Positions 8,558 to 18,100 of a stretch of 50,923 bases of DNA are shown one piece after another. Source of the DNA: Bacteroidales bacterium (lineage in GTDB: Bacteria; Bacteroidota; Bacteroidia; Bacteroidales; UBA932); the NCBI GenBank assembly GCA_015060405.1, contig SUYN01000008.1, forward strand, positions 33,589 to 84,511, in the 5' to 3' direction. Below the pieces are notes generated by a model. That model made no database searches. It saw only the letters and a program-made list of their open reading frames with translations, and was not told the DNA's origin. The position numbers were made by a program, and so were the translations under genes. The first letter of the stretch is position 1; each line of letters begins with the position of its first letter.

Positions 8558-10173
8558 ATCAATGGCTTTGTCAGTGCTTCCTTCAGCTGGCTGTCGTAGC
8601 GGAGACGTACTTCCACGCCTGCTTCCTGGAACCAGTATCTCGTGGCCAGCTCTTCCTCGATGAAAGGGACGATCTCATCCTTCTTCAGGCGGATGAACCT
8701 TTCCTTGTCCATCTCCAGAGCCTTTTCCATGGCCTCAAGCTCAGGAGCCATGGCTTCTGCAAGACCATCCTTCACGAGTTCCCTCTTCATCTGATCATAG
8801 AGGGTCTTGGCGCTGCTCCTGTAGTCGAACTCCTGGGTCTTTGCAAATCTGATGAAGTCCTCGAAATCCTCGTCTGTGAAATGGAAATCCTTCACTGCCG
8901 GAATCTCGGCATGCCTGCGTGCATAATCGATCACATACTGGTCTATCACGCCTCCCAGCACAAGGGCATATACAAGCCTGCTGTAGTCCTGTGAGTCAAT
9001 CTCCACGTCCGGAGTGATTCCGCCGCCGTCACGCACGATTCTTCCGCCTGCAGTCCTGAACTCGCGTGTGAGGGAGTCAGGGATGTGGCCCACGCTTCCG
9101 TCTTCGTTGCGGTGAGTATAGTCTATGGCCTGGACGCAACGCCCGCTTGGAGTGTAGTACTTGGCCGTAGTGACCTTGAGCTGCCCGTTATAGGCTATAG
9201 GCCTTATGGACTGCACAAGGCCTTTGCCATAGCTTCTCTTGCCCATTATGGTAGCCCTGTCCATGTCCTGGAGCGCTCCGGAAACGATTTCTGAAGAAGA
9301 AGCCGATCCCGAATCCAGCAAGATGACTATAGGCATGAGCGTGTCTATCGGCTCTGAAGTTGTGTAGTACCTGTTGACAGACGACTCTGTGTTTCCTTTT
9401 GACGAAACAACGAGGGAACCCTTAGGGACAAACAATGAGACGATGTCTATCGCTTCGCTCATGAGTCCGCCTCCGTTTCCCCGAAGGTCAAGGACGAACT
9501 TCTTCATTCCCTTCTTCTTCAGTTCCAGGAACCTGGCCCTTACGTCGGCAGCCACGTTTTCGGTGAATCCTGTCTGGAGGATGTATCCCGTGGTGTCGTC
9601 CAGCATCCCGGCATATTCTATGTCAGGGAAATGGATGCGTTCGCGTATTATGTTGATGTCCAGGGTGTCACCCGTGCGCACCTTCTTCACCTTGAAGGTG
9701 ACTGAGGTGCCCGGCTTGCCCTTCATCCTGTTGCTGCTTTCCTGCGACTCGAGGCCCTTGGTCGGAACTCCGTCTATGGCAATGATCTCATCTCCGCACT
9801 GAAGGCCGTATTTCTGTGCAGGCGAGCCTGCATAAGGCTCGTTTATTATGACATTTTCTTCCTTCTTCTTGTGGATGATGGCTCCTATGCCTCCGTATGT
9901 CTTCGAAAGCATCATCTGAAGGTCCTCATTCTCCTCTTCAGGTATATATATGGTGTAAGGATCAAGCTCTTCAAGCATCGCGTCGATCCCCGTCCTCATT
10001 ATACGGCCGATCTGGAGAGAGTCCACATAGGTGGCGTTCAGCTCCTTGAGGATGGAATTATGTATCTCTACCCATTGTCCCAGCCTGAAGCTCTGGGACT
10101 GTGCGTCTGATGTGTGTGCGGCAAAAAAGAACATGGCTGCCGCGGCCAGGATTATTTTAATGTGACGTGTCAT
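8554..10173 (-). CDS. S41-family carboxyl-terminal processing protease with PDZ domain
   Basis: I start this at the ATG whose complement is at 10171-10173, giving a 539-residue precursor with a clear cleavable signal peptide (MTRHIKIILAAAAMFFFAAH); an ATG ten codons upstream is also possible. After the signal come an N-terminal helical region, a PDZ domain (GGIGAIIH to DEIIAIDG), and a tail-specific protease domain. That domain has the LDLRGNGGG strand, the catalytic Ser in DSGSASSSEI and the catalytic Lys 25 residues later in SYGKG. Such proteases act in the periplasm, trimming proteins from the C-terminus. About 130 residues follow the core, with acidic and charged helices. It is the first gene of a two-gene operon with the HAD phosphatase. 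Confidence 0.93.
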   Translation of the reverse strand: MTRHIKIILAAAAMFFFAAHTSDAQSQSFRLGQWVEIHNSILKELNATYVDSLQIGRIMRTGIDAMLEELDPYTIYIPEEENEDLQMMLSKTYGGIGAIIHKKKEENVIINEPYAGSPAQKYGLQCGDEIIAIDGVPTKGLESQESSNRMKGKPGTSVTFKVKKVRTGDTLDINIIRERIHFPDIEYAGMLDDTTGYILQTGFTENVAADVRARFLELKKKGMKKFVLDLRGNGGGLMSEAIDIVSLFVPKGSLVVSSKGNTESSVNRYYTTSEPIDTLMPIVILLDSGSASSSEIVSGALQDMDRATIMGKRSYGKGLVQSIRPIAYNGQLKVTTAKYYTPSGRCVQAIDYTHRNEDGSVGHIPDSLTREFRTAGGRIVRDGGGITPDVEIDSQDYSRLVYALVLGGVIDQYVIDYARRHAEIPAVKDFHFTDEDFEDFIRFAKTQEFDYRSSAKTLYDQMKRELVKDGLAEAMAPELEAMEKALEMDKERFIRLKKDEIVPFIEEELATRYWFQEAGVEVRLRYDSQLKEALTKPLI

Positions 10174-10219
10174 ATCAGGTTTGAAATTTGCGATGTCAGT
10201 CACCGCATATATAATGCCA

Positions 10220-10247
10220 CAAAAATACGAATTATTTTATACCTTTG
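10220..10247. promoter_or_regulatory. Divergent -7 elements for rdgB and the S41 protease gene
   Basis: TACCTTTG at 10240-10247 (+) matches the Bacteroidota -7 element TAnnTTTG and lies 40 bases before rdgB. CAAAAATA at 10220-10227 is TATTTTTG on the - strand and faces the protease gene. Neither has a good TTTG at the -33 position, so both are moderate matches. The two elements almost abut, suggesting mutual interference between the divergent genes. Confidence 0.55.
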
Positions 10248-10287
10248 CAGTGGTTTTTAGTAGTAAAGATTAATATTGGCAGTTATT

Positions 10288-10920
10288 ATGAAACTTGTTT
10301 TTGCAACGGGCAACAGCGGAAAACTGCGTGAGGCTTCGGAAATTCTTGGAGATGGATTCGAACTTGCATCTCTCGCACAAGTCGGGATAACGGAAGACAT
10401 CCCGGAAACAGGAAAGACATTGAGGGCCAACTCCATACAGAAGGCACGGTACCTTTATGAAAAATGCGGGTGCGACTGCTTTGCAGATGACACCGGACTT
10501 GAGGTGGACGCGCTTGGCGGAGCACCAGGAGTATATACGGCAAGATACGCCGGTGACGACAAGGACTTCAACAGGAACATGGACAAGGTCCTCCATGAAC
10601 TTGAGGTCCTGGAAAGTGAACAGAATATGGCGGCCTCTCTGGGAATCGTGACGAAGAAACCCTCAAGAAGGGCAAGGTTCAAGAGCGTTGTCACCCTTAT
10701 CATCAATGGTGAGATGAAACTCTTCGAGGGTACCCTCGAGGGTGAGATCGCGCGTGTGAAGTCCGGCAACGGAGGTTTCGGCTATGACCCGATATTCATT
10801 GCCGACGAGTATCCGGGACAGACGCTTGCAGACATCACGGAGGAACAGAAGAACGACATCTCACATAGGGGAAAGGCCCTCCGCGCTATGGCAGAATGGT
10901 TAAAGACACAGAACTCATAG
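10288..10920 (+). CDS. rdgB: XTP/dITP diphosphatase (non-canonical purine NTP pyrophosphatase)
   Basis: This 210-residue enzyme removes inosine and xanthosine triphosphates from the nucleotide pool so they are not built into DNA or RNA. I start at the ATG at 10288, which gives the family's N-terminal motif LVFATGNSGKLREASEIL. Other family motifs are present: FADDTGLEVDALGGAPGVYTAR, GGFGYDPIF, and the C-terminal NDISHRGKAL with the conserved SHR. The length is normal. Its last 25 bases overlap the start of recO in another frame, so the two genes are coupled. Both serve genome integrity, by preventing and by repairing damage. Confidence 0.95.
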   Translation: MKLVFATGNSGKLREASEILGDGFELASLAQVGITEDIPETGKTLRANSIQKARYLYEKCGCDCFADDTGLEVDALGGAPGVYTARYAGDDKDFNRNMDKVLHELEVLESEQNMAASLGIVTKKPSRRARFKSVVTLIINGEMKLFEGTLEGEIARVKSGNGGFGYDPIFIADEYPGQTLADITEEQKNDISHRGKALRAMAEWLKTQNS

Positions 10921-11549
10921 TATTACACACCACAAGGACAGGTGAAAATTCTCTCGTCGTCCATACCCTGAGCAAGGAGTATGGACGGCGAAGCTTTATT
11001 ATAAAGGGAATAGGAAAGAAATCCGTCATGTCCCTCTTCCTGCCCTTGAATGTTCTGGAGGCGACTGTCGTGGAGTCATCCAGGTCGAACCTCTACACTA
11101 TGAGGAATCCCGTCGCCAAGCACCCGCTTCTTGGAGTTCGCGGCAATATGTTCAAGAACTCGATGACGATGTTCATCAGCGAGGTGCTTTACCGTGTCAT
11201 CAAGGAGGGTGCCTATGAGCAGGGACTGTTCGAATGGTGCGAGAAGAACATCCTGCTTCTGGATGCCATGACTGAGGATTTCAGTAATTTTCATCTGCGG
11301 TTCCTTCTCGAATTTGCCGTGATTCTCGGCTTCAGCCCCCAGGCTTATGACCTGAGACCCTTCGTCGGCGACCATTATCCTGTCGTTGAAAGGTTCATGA
11401 CAGGCTCCTTTGCCGAGTCAATGCTCATCCCGCTTTCGGGACAGGTGAGAAATGAAATAGCGGAGGAAATCCTCCGCTATATAGAATTCCACAGCGAGTC
11501 CGCTGTAAATGTAAATTCCCTGAAAGTCCTGAGGGAACTCTTCGCCTGA
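10896..11549 (+). CDS. recO: DNA repair protein RecO
   Basis: This 217-residue protein matches RecO, which binds single-stranded DNA and, with RecR and RecF, loads RecA at gaps and breaks. An N-terminal OB fold starts with ELIVLHTTRTGENSLVVHTL and carries the GRRSFIIKGIGKK loop. The helical C-terminal part includes EVLYRVIKEGAYEQGLFEW and FHLRFLLEFAVILGFSP. No CxxC zinc site is visible, as is common in Bacteroidota members. Its start lies 25 bases inside rdgB. Its TGA (11547-11549) directly abuts the stop of the convergent efp gene with no base in between. Confidence 0.9.
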   Translation: MVKDTELIVLHTTRTGENSLVVHTLSKEYGRRSFIIKGIGKKSVMSLFLPLNVLEATVVESSRSNLYTMRNPVAKHPLLGVRGNMFKNSMTMFISEVLYRVIKEGAYEQGLFEWCEKNILLLDAMTEDFSNFHLRFLLEFAVILGFSPQAYDLRPFVGDHYPVVERFMTGSFAESMLIPLSGQVRNEIAEEILRYIEFHSESAVNVNSLKVLRELFA

Positions 11550-12116
11550 TTACTTCACGCGCTCGCCGTATGAACGGTCAGTGGTGTTCACGCGGATCTT
11601 CTCTCCGATGTTGATGAAGAGAGGAGCCATGATGATCGCTCCGGTCTCGAGAGTGATCTCCTTCTGAGCGTTGGTAGAAGCTGTGTCACCCTTTACTGCA
11701 GGCTCTGTGTAAGTCACTTCAAGCTCTACATATGTAGGGAGCTCGCAGGTGAGGCAGCGCTCCTCGTCAGCAAGGAACATCATCTCCACGTGCTGGCCTT
11801 CCTTCATGAGGTCTGCGTTGTCCACGAGGTCTGTGTCGAGGTGGATCTGCTCGTAAGTCTCTTCGTGCATGAAGTTGAATCCGTCCTCATCCTTGTAAAG
11901 GAACTGATAAGGTCTTCTCTCTACGTTGATGGTCTCGATCTTTGCACCTGCAGTGAAGGTGTTCTCAAGGATACGTCCGTTCTCGAGGTTTCTGAGTTTT
12001 GTCTTTACGAATGCAGGACCTTTACCTGGCTTTACGTGCTGGAACCATACGATCTGGCATGGCTTTCCGTTATAGTCAAGGTAGAGTCCGTTCTTGAAAT
12101 CAGCTGTTGTTGCCAT
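11550..12116 (-). CDS. efp: Translation elongation factor P
   Basis: This 188-residue protein has the three beta-barrel domains of EF-P, which binds beside the ribosomal P site and relieves stalling at polyproline stretches. Domain I carries the tip loop HVKPGKGPAF. Lys32, in PGKG, is the position that other bacteria modify with a lysine or aminopentanol group. The C-terminal domain ends with the expected IRVNTTDRSYGERVK. The length is standard. It has its own promoter and a stop codon abutting that of recO. No EF-P modifying gene is seen in the window, so whether Lys32 is modified cannot be told. Confidence 0.96.
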   Translation of the reverse strand: MATTADFKNGLYLDYNGKPCQIVWFQHVKPGKGPAFVKTKLRNLENGRILENTFTAGAKIETINVERRPYQFLYKDEDGFNFMHEETYEQIHLDTDLVDNADLMKEGQHVEMMFLADEERCLTCELPTYVELEVTYTEPAVKGDTASTNAQKEITLETGAIIMAPLFINIGEKIRVNTTDRSYGERVK

Positions 12117-12155
12117 AATTATCTTTTGTTTTTATAGAAAATTCAAAATCGGGTG

Positions 12156-12187
12156 CAAAAATATAAAAATGTCCGCTTACTGCCAAA
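12156..12187 (-). promoter_or_regulatory. Bacteroidota-type promoter of efp
   Basis: Read on the - strand: TTTG (complement of 12184-12187), a 20-base spacer, then TATTTTTG (complement of 12156-12163). This fits the -33/-7 pattern of Bacteroidota housekeeping promoters. The start codon is about 40 bases downstream. It is squeezed directly against the 3' end of ispH. Confidence 0.8.
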
Positions 12188-12190
12188 TTT

Positions 12191-13174
12191 TTACTGATTA
12201 TCAGTGTCTTCCCCGTCAGAGAACTTCTCCTCCCACGCCGGTACATACTTGTTGAGGTCAAGGATGTGCCCGCTTACCTCTTCCAGCAGCCACTTCGGGG
12301 TCGATGTGGCTCCGCACACTCCGACCCTGTCGTCTGCCCGGAACCATTCTCGCTTGATCTCCGACACGGAATCGATGTGATAGCTTCTGATGTTCATCGA
12401 CTTGCACAGATCGCACAGGACCTTCCCGTTCGAGCTCGCCTTTCCGGAAACGAAGATTATGATGTCGTGTTCCAGCGCGAATTTCGCAAGCTTCTCGTGG
12501 CGTGCGGCCACCTGAGAGCAGATGGTGTCATGGACATTAAGCAGCTTCCTTTCCCTGAATCTGTCGAGACTGATGCCGCCATAGGATGCCATCTCTTCCT
12601 CCAGCCTGTCGCACAGCCTTGAATACTCGGACGGGCTCTTGGTGGTCTGGCTGAACACTTCGGTAGGAATGTCAAGCCTGATCGTTCCGTCCTCGATGAA
12701 CTCCTCCATCATCATGATGTTTTCCACGACTATGGAGTCACCACCTGTCTGTCCGACAAGTCCCAGCACCTCGGCATGGCCTATCTTGCCGAAGATTATG
12801 ATCTGTCCGCTGCCTTGCTCCTGCTGCTTTTCATATGCTTCCCTTATCCTCTTCTGTAGCTGGAGCACGACCTGACACGTGCAGTCTATTATCTTGAACC
12901 CCAGACTGTCGGCCTGATTGTATGTGTGTGGGGGCTCGCCGTGGGCTCTGATGAGCAGGACCTCGCCGCGAGCGTCAAGCATCTCGTCAAGGTCTTCCCT
13001 GTCAATGGTGATGAGGCCTTTTTCCTTGAGTCTCGTGAGTTCGGCATCATTGTGTACGATGGCCCCGAGAGAATAGAGCTGCCTGCCCGATTTCAGGAAA
13101 TCCTCAGCCTTGCTGATGGCCCTTATCACTCCGGCGCAGAAACCTGAATTGCTGTCAATGTCTACTGTAAGCAT
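12191..13174 (-). CDS. ispH: 4-hydroxy-3-methylbut-2-enyl diphosphate reductase
   Basis: This 327-residue enzyme performs the last step of the non-mevalonate isoprenoid pathway, making IPP and DMAPP with an iron-sulfur cluster. The three cluster cysteines are in the expected contexts: SGFCAGV (Cys13), DCTCQVV and VGVCGATSTPKWL. Conserved histidines appear in GAIVHND and RAHGEPP. The C-terminal end is slightly longer than the core family, with an acidic tail (EEKFSDGEDTDNQ). The start is 10 bases downstream of the cmk stop, so both are probably made from the cmk promoter; this cmk-ispH pairing is common in Bacteroidota. Confidence 0.96.
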   Translation of the reverse strand: MLTVDIDSNSGFCAGVIRAISKAEDFLKSGRQLYSLGAIVHNDAELTRLKEKGLITIDREDLDEMLDARGEVLLIRAHGEPPHTYNQADSLGFKIIDCTCQVVLQLQKRIREAYEKQQEQGSGQIIIFGKIGHAEVLGLVGQTGGDSIVVENIMMMEEFIEDGTIRLDIPTEVFSQTTKSPSEYSRLCDRLEEEMASYGGISLDRFRERKLLNVHDTICSQVAARHEKLAKFALEHDIIIFVSGKASSNGKVLCDLCKSMNIRSYHIDSVSEIKREWFRADDRVGVCGATSTPKWLLEEVSGHILDLNKYVPAWEEKFSDGEDTDNQ

Positions 13175-13184
13175 AAATCCTGCA

Positions 13185-13865
13185 TTAGCATCCGAATCTT
13201 TCGGCTATTATTTTCTTGAGCCAGACCATCTGGTCCTGCATTGTCATATGGGTGTTGTCGAGCTCTATGGCATCCGCAGCTTTGCTGAGCGGGGAAATCT
13301 CGCGGTGTGAGTCTATGTAATCCCTTTCAAGAAGGTTCTTCCTCACTTCCTCTATGTCAGCCTCCATACCTTTAGCCTTCATCTCCGCTGCCCTTCTTCC
13401 GGCTCTGACATCGGTGTCGGCCGTCATGAAGATCTTCAGTTCCGCATCCGGGAACACGGTCGTGCCTATGTCGCGGCCGTCCATCACCACCCGTTTCTTC
13501 CGGCCGAATTCCCGCAGCTTGCGGTCCACATAGCTGCGTACCTGGGATACGGTGGCGATCGGGCTCACCTTGTCTGCCACTGCAAGCGACCTGATGTCCT
13601 GCTCCACGCATCTGTCTCCGATATATGTGCCACCCTCACCGAAGTGTATGTCCAATGAGTCAAGAGCTTTCTCAAGTTCTGGCACGTCTATTGTACAGTC
13701 GTCGCTGATCAAACCGTTTTCAATGGCAAACAGCGTAACACCTCTGTAAAGTGCTCCGGAATCGAGATATAGGAAAGAGAAGTCATTTGCAATGACTTTT
13801 GCGAATGAACTTTTCCCTGTGGAAGAGTAGCCGTCGATGGCGATTATTATATCAGGTATATGCAT
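13185..13865 (-). CDS. cmk: Cytidylate kinase
   Basis: This 226-residue enzyme phosphorylates CMP and dCMP with ATP. The Walker A motif is GYSSTGKSSFAK near the N-terminus. It also has the DSGALYRGVTLFAI substrate segment, VVMDGRDIGTTVFPDAELKIF, and the LID region with RR and ERDYIDSHREISPL. The length matches the family. It is the first gene of a two-gene operon with ispH and has a well-formed promoter about 30 bases before its start. Confidence 0.96.
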   Translation of the reverse strand: MHIPDIIIAIDGYSSTGKSSFAKVIANDFSFLYLDSGALYRGVTLFAIENGLISDDCTIDVPELEKALDSLDIHFGEGGTYIGDRCVEQDIRSLAVADKVSPIATVSQVRSYVDRKLREFGRKKRVVMDGRDIGTTVFPDAELKIFMTADTDVRAGRRAAEMKAKGMEADIEEVRKNLLERDYIDSHREISPLSKAADAIELDNTHMTMQDQMVWLKKIIAERFGC

Positions 13866-13894
13866 CAGTATGCGTCAATAAACTTAAAATCAGA

Positions 13895-13926
13895 CAAAAA
13901 TATAAAATATTGCTTAAACTCCCAAA
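13895..13926 (-). promoter_or_regulatory. Bacteroidota-type promoter of cmk-ispH
   Basis: On the - strand: TTTG (complement of 13923-13926), a 20-base spacer, then TATTTTTG (complement of 13895-13902). Both boxes match the consensus. The cmk ATG is 30 bases downstream of the -7 box. Confidence 0.8.
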
Positions 13927-13964
13927 AATGTCGATATTTGTAATCTCTCCTGTCGATATGAGGT

Positions 13965-13996
13965 CCCTTTCCCGAAGAAAGGGATCAGGGAAAGGG
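13965..13996 (+). promoter_or_regulatory. Leader with two mutually exclusive hairpins before the response-regulator gene
   Basis: CCCTTTCCC (13965-13973) can pair with GGGAAAGGG (13988-13996), a perfect 9-bp stem. Its first part CCCTTTC can instead pair with GAAAGGG (13977-13983), a 7-bp stem with a 5-base loop. The two stems exclude each other. The element lies in the 176-base gap between cmk and the regulator, 45 bases before its ATG. It could be an operator palindrome or an RNA switch; which one is not shown. Confidence 0.45.
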
Positions 13997-14041
13997 TAAC
14001 GAAATATTAATCAATAATCAACAACTTGCGGAACTGAGGTT

Positions 14042-15190
14042 ATGAAGATTCTTGTAATTGATGACGAAAGGGCGATCAGGAATTCTCTCAAGGAGATCCT
14101 GATGCTGGAAGGATACGAAGTGGAAACTGCCGAAAACGGCGTGCAGGGTATCGCGATGGTGGAAAAGGAAAAGTACGATGTGATATTCTGTGACATCAAG
14201 ATGCCCGAAATGGACGGAGACGAGGTCCTTGACCGCCTTGTCGCCATGGGAATAGATGCCGCCATCGTGATGATTTCCGGCCATGGCGACATAAACTCGG
14301 CTGTAGCCTGCATCAAGCGGGGTGCCTTCGATTTCATCCCGAAGCCGCTCGACCTGAACCGTATCCTGATTACCATCAGGAACGCAACTGACAAAGTCTC
14401 CCTCGTGAAGGAGACCAAGGTCCTGAAGAAGAAGGTATATGGCCAGGAGATGATAGGAGACTCGGAAGCTCTCATGCATATAAAGGAGATGATAGACAAG
14501 GTGGCTCCGACCGATGCAAGGGTGCTTATCTGCGGATCCAACGGAACGGGAAAGGAACTCGTTGCCAGGAATCTCCATCAGAAGAGCAACCGCTCGGCTG
14601 CCCCTTACATAGAGGTCAACTGCGCTGCCATCCCTTCGGAACTGATAGAAAGCGAACTTTTCGGCCACGAGAAAGGTTCATTCACTTCTGCCGTCAAGCA
14701 GCATAAGGGAAAATTCGAGCAGGCAGACGGAGGTACCCTCTTCCTTGATGAGATAGGCGACATGTCGCTTGCTGCCCAGGCAAAGGTGCTCAGGGCATTG
14801 CAGGAAAAGAAGATATCACGTGTCGGCAGTGACAAGGATATAACTGTCGATGTCCGCGTGCTCGCTGCAACAAACAAGAATCTCAAGGAAGAGATAGCGC
14901 AGGGAAGATTCAGAGAAGACCTCTACCACCGTCTGAGCGTCATCGTCATCAATGTCCCTACACTCGATCAGCGCAAGTCGGACATCCCTCTGCTTGTGGA
15001 CCATTTCCTCGAGCAGATAAGCTCTGAAACCGGGATGCCTTCACGTGCAGTGGATCCGGACGCGATGCGCCTTCTTGTGGATAAGTCATGGACAGGAAAC
15101 ATCCGTGAGCTGAGAAATGTAGTCGAAAGGCTTATGATCCTTTCGGGAGACCGCATAACAGCCTCTGATGTAAAGGCCTACGTTCTCTGA
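14042..15190 (+). CDS. NtrC-family response regulator (receiver plus AAA+), without a C-terminal HTH
   Basis: This 382-residue protein starts with a receiver domain (IDDERAIRNSL; phospho-acceptor D51 in VIFCDIKMPEMDG; K in FDFIPKPLD). From about residue 140 to 365 is a sigma-54-activator AAA+ domain: Walker A GSNGTGKE, Walker B GGTLFLDEIGD, and the arginine-finger region RFREDLYHRL. Two things are odd. The sigma-54 contact loop, usually GAFTGA, reads GSFTSA. The protein also ends at SDVKAYVL, immediately after the AAA+ lid, so the Fis-type DNA-binding domain is missing. It may act from solution, like the few known activators without HTH, or bind other partners. Its probable kinase lies tail to tail with it. 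Confidence 0.9.
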   Translation: MKILVIDDERAIRNSLKEILMLEGYEVETAENGVQGIAMVEKEKYDVIFCDIKMPEMDGDEVLDRLVAMGIDAAIVMISGHGDINSAVACIKRGAFDFIPKPLDLNRILITIRNATDKVSLVKETKVLKKKVYGQEMIGDSEALMHIKEMIDKVAPTDARVLICGSNGTGKELVARNLHQKSNRSAAPYIEVNCAAIPSELIESELFGHEKGSFTSAVKQHKGKFEQADGGTLFLDEIGDMSLAAQAKVLRALQEKKISRVGSDKDITVDVRVLAATNKNLKEEIAQGRFREDLYHRLSVIVINVPTLDQRKSDIPLLVDHFLEQISSETGMPSRAVDPDAMRLLVDKSWTGNIRELRNVVERLMILSGDRITASDVKAYVL

Positions 15191-18100
15191 TCAGACCTTG
15201 TGCGCCGGGAGTGTCACGATGAATGAGGCACCTCCGAGCGAATAGGACTTCTGGTAGCGTATCTCACCCTCACATTTTTCGACTATATTCCGGCATATGG
15301 CCAGTCCGAGGCCTGTGCCGGAACTTTTTGTAGTGAAGTTAGGAGTGAAGAGCCTGTCGAGGTTCTCCTCCTTCACGCCTGGACCGTTGTCGTCTACGAC
15401 GATGTCATAATAGCCGTCCCGGGTGCTGTTCCTGAGGAAGATGCGTATGCGTCCCTCCGTGGCCCCGCCATCATCCTTGTGCTGCATCTCCACAGCCTGC
15501 ACTGCATTTGTGAGCAGATTCACGAACACGCGGATGAGCTGCGGCTTAGGAGCCTTCACATACGCCTTTTCCATTCCTATGTATGAGAACCTGACGTCAT
15601 CTCTGTTGTCAAATATCTTCAGCTGGTCCTTCAGGACAAGGTCCAGATCCATGAGTACAGGTTCCTCACTGTAGAGCTTGGCGAATGTCGAGAACTCGTT
15701 GGCGGTATCCGTGAGTATGTCGATGTGTTCGAGGATGACCTTGGAAACCTCGTTGAACTTCTCTTCCCATGCCGGATTGTTCTTCTCTTTGAGACGTATG
15801 ATCCATTGAAGCTGCAGCTTGATAGGGGTGAGCGGATTCTTGATTTCATGGGCGACCTGTCTTGCCATCTGGCTCCAGGCCTTGTCTCTTTCGGCCTGCG
15901 CCAGCAGTCTTGTGGACTCCGAGAGGTCGCGTACCATACGGTTATATGCCTCGACTAATGACGATATTTCATCCTCGCGGTTATATGAGATGGTCTGGAG
16001 GTCGTGGATGTCAGCCACATTCATCTTCTTTCCCATCTCGACAAGAGGGGAGAACAGAGAGTTGACCTCTCTTGTACTGAAAAGGAGGGATGCCATGAGC
16101 AGCAGGATGAAGAGGTTGATGATCAGGGCGGCATGGAAGAAGGCTTCGCGCTCGAAGTTGAAGTTCCTGTCGGTGTAAGGGACTCCGATTATGGCCACTA
16201 TCTTTCCGCTGTCGTTGAAGATCGGGGCATACATTGCCCAATACTTGAAGCTCACTATCTTTTCGCGATGAATGAAGTACCTCTGATGCTGGTCGTAGAT
16301 GTTGAAATATGCCTCATGGTTTATCCTGCTTCCGAGCACGAGCTGCTCGAAGACTTCAGGAGTGGTCGACATGAACACACTTCCTCCCGGAGTGTACATG
16401 GTGATGTCCGACTTTGTCGTGGAGCCGATGTTTTCAAGGAGTGTGGAGAACTCCGGTGTGTTCAGGCTCTGCCAGTGGTCCGATGTCCTGGTCTGTCTCT
16501 CTATAAGTGCCTGAACCGTGGTGATCCTTGAAGACATGAGGTTACGCATGTTCTCTTCATTGCGCGTGTAAACGAAGTATACGCTGACGACAGTCATGCT
16601 GATGAGTATCAGTAGGGAGGATGTGAACAGGATGGTGTTGATCCTGTTCTTGAAGTAATTCTTTCTGAACAGCTTCTTCTTGTAGCGTGACTGGGCGAAA
16701 ATGCTCAGAAGTCCGCTCAGGATGAGGAACAGATAGGAGAACGACGTGAAATAGACTATGCCTCCGCGTTTTGCACGCGATATGATGATGAGCTCGTTCT
16801 CGCTGACCGGATTGATGAAATGCACATATCCCTTCTCCCTGCTCACTTCACGTCTCTGATTGAGCATGTGCCCGTCATCATCCGTGTTGAAGTAGGTAGG
16901 ATAGGGAAAATTGCCCTTGTATGACATGAGCCTTCCGTTCTTGTATTTGGCATACGAGTAGAAGGACGGTATGTTGATGTCTCCCGGCTTGGATATGGCG
17001 CCCAGTATGCTGTTGTAGCCGTGGTCGTCCCTGTTGGAGTTGGAATCGATGGTTATGAGCATCCTCATGATGCCTCTGTCCTGCCTGTAGAAAAGGAAGG
17101 CTCCGATGTATCTGCTGTGACCGTTGTCGTCCGTCAGGAACATGAAGCGCGAGCCCGAGGCGATAGGGGTGCCGGTGCGCATGATGCTGTTGAAGAAATT
17201 CTGCCCGGAGATATCGTCCTCCCTGAGCAGCCGTATGCCTATTGAGTAGTTCTGCCTCAGACGGTTCAGATAGAAGTCGCTTATCCTGTTCTGGATCATG
17301 TGGCCGGTGTTCTCCATGAAGGCGAGGGAGGAGATGAGCTGGTCGTATGCTATCCCCTCTTCCGCCGTCCTCAGCTGTATCTCAAGACCGAGGTCCCTAT
17401 CGACCGACAGCCTGTTTGCCCACACTGCCACCCTGTTCTGCTCCTTCTTGAATCCGAGCTGGCTTGAGGTCAGCGTGAAATAGGCAGCGCAGATGAAGGC
17501 GAATATGACCAGCGACTTGGCGGAGAGCATGTCGAACTTGAATCCGGTGAACTCCCTGACCACACTTCTGAGCGACTGGATGATGAGCAGGATGCTGAAA
17601 AGAAGTCCCGTGTATGACAGGTACACCAGTACCGTGTAGAATATGTTGGAGTTCCACCTGTACAGCTCCATTGAGATGTTGGAGTTGGTCAGGAGACTTT
17701 TAAGCGAGAGATGTGTATACGCCATGGTGCCGGCGATGCATAAGATAAGGAACACTCCGTATCCAGCCATCCACTTTCTGAAATCCTTCCGTCTTATCCT
17801 CATGAGTGCTGTCACCCTGTTGCGTACAAGGTAGTTGCATGTTATGAGAAGGGTGATGAGAGAGTTGGTCAGAATGAGTGCTCCGAGGGAAAGGAAGATA
17901 CCTCCGTCAGCATAGATGGTAGGGGAGAACAGCCCGACGGAGCCGTTCATCTGCAGACCCCATATGAATGACATCAGGTACAGCAGCACCAGAGTGAACA
18001 CTACAATGCCATATACCTTCAGCGTCCTGTGGCCGGCGAAGAACATCATCAGCGCGAAGGCCAGCAGTATTACAGCCACCCATCTGAGCATGGAATTGTC

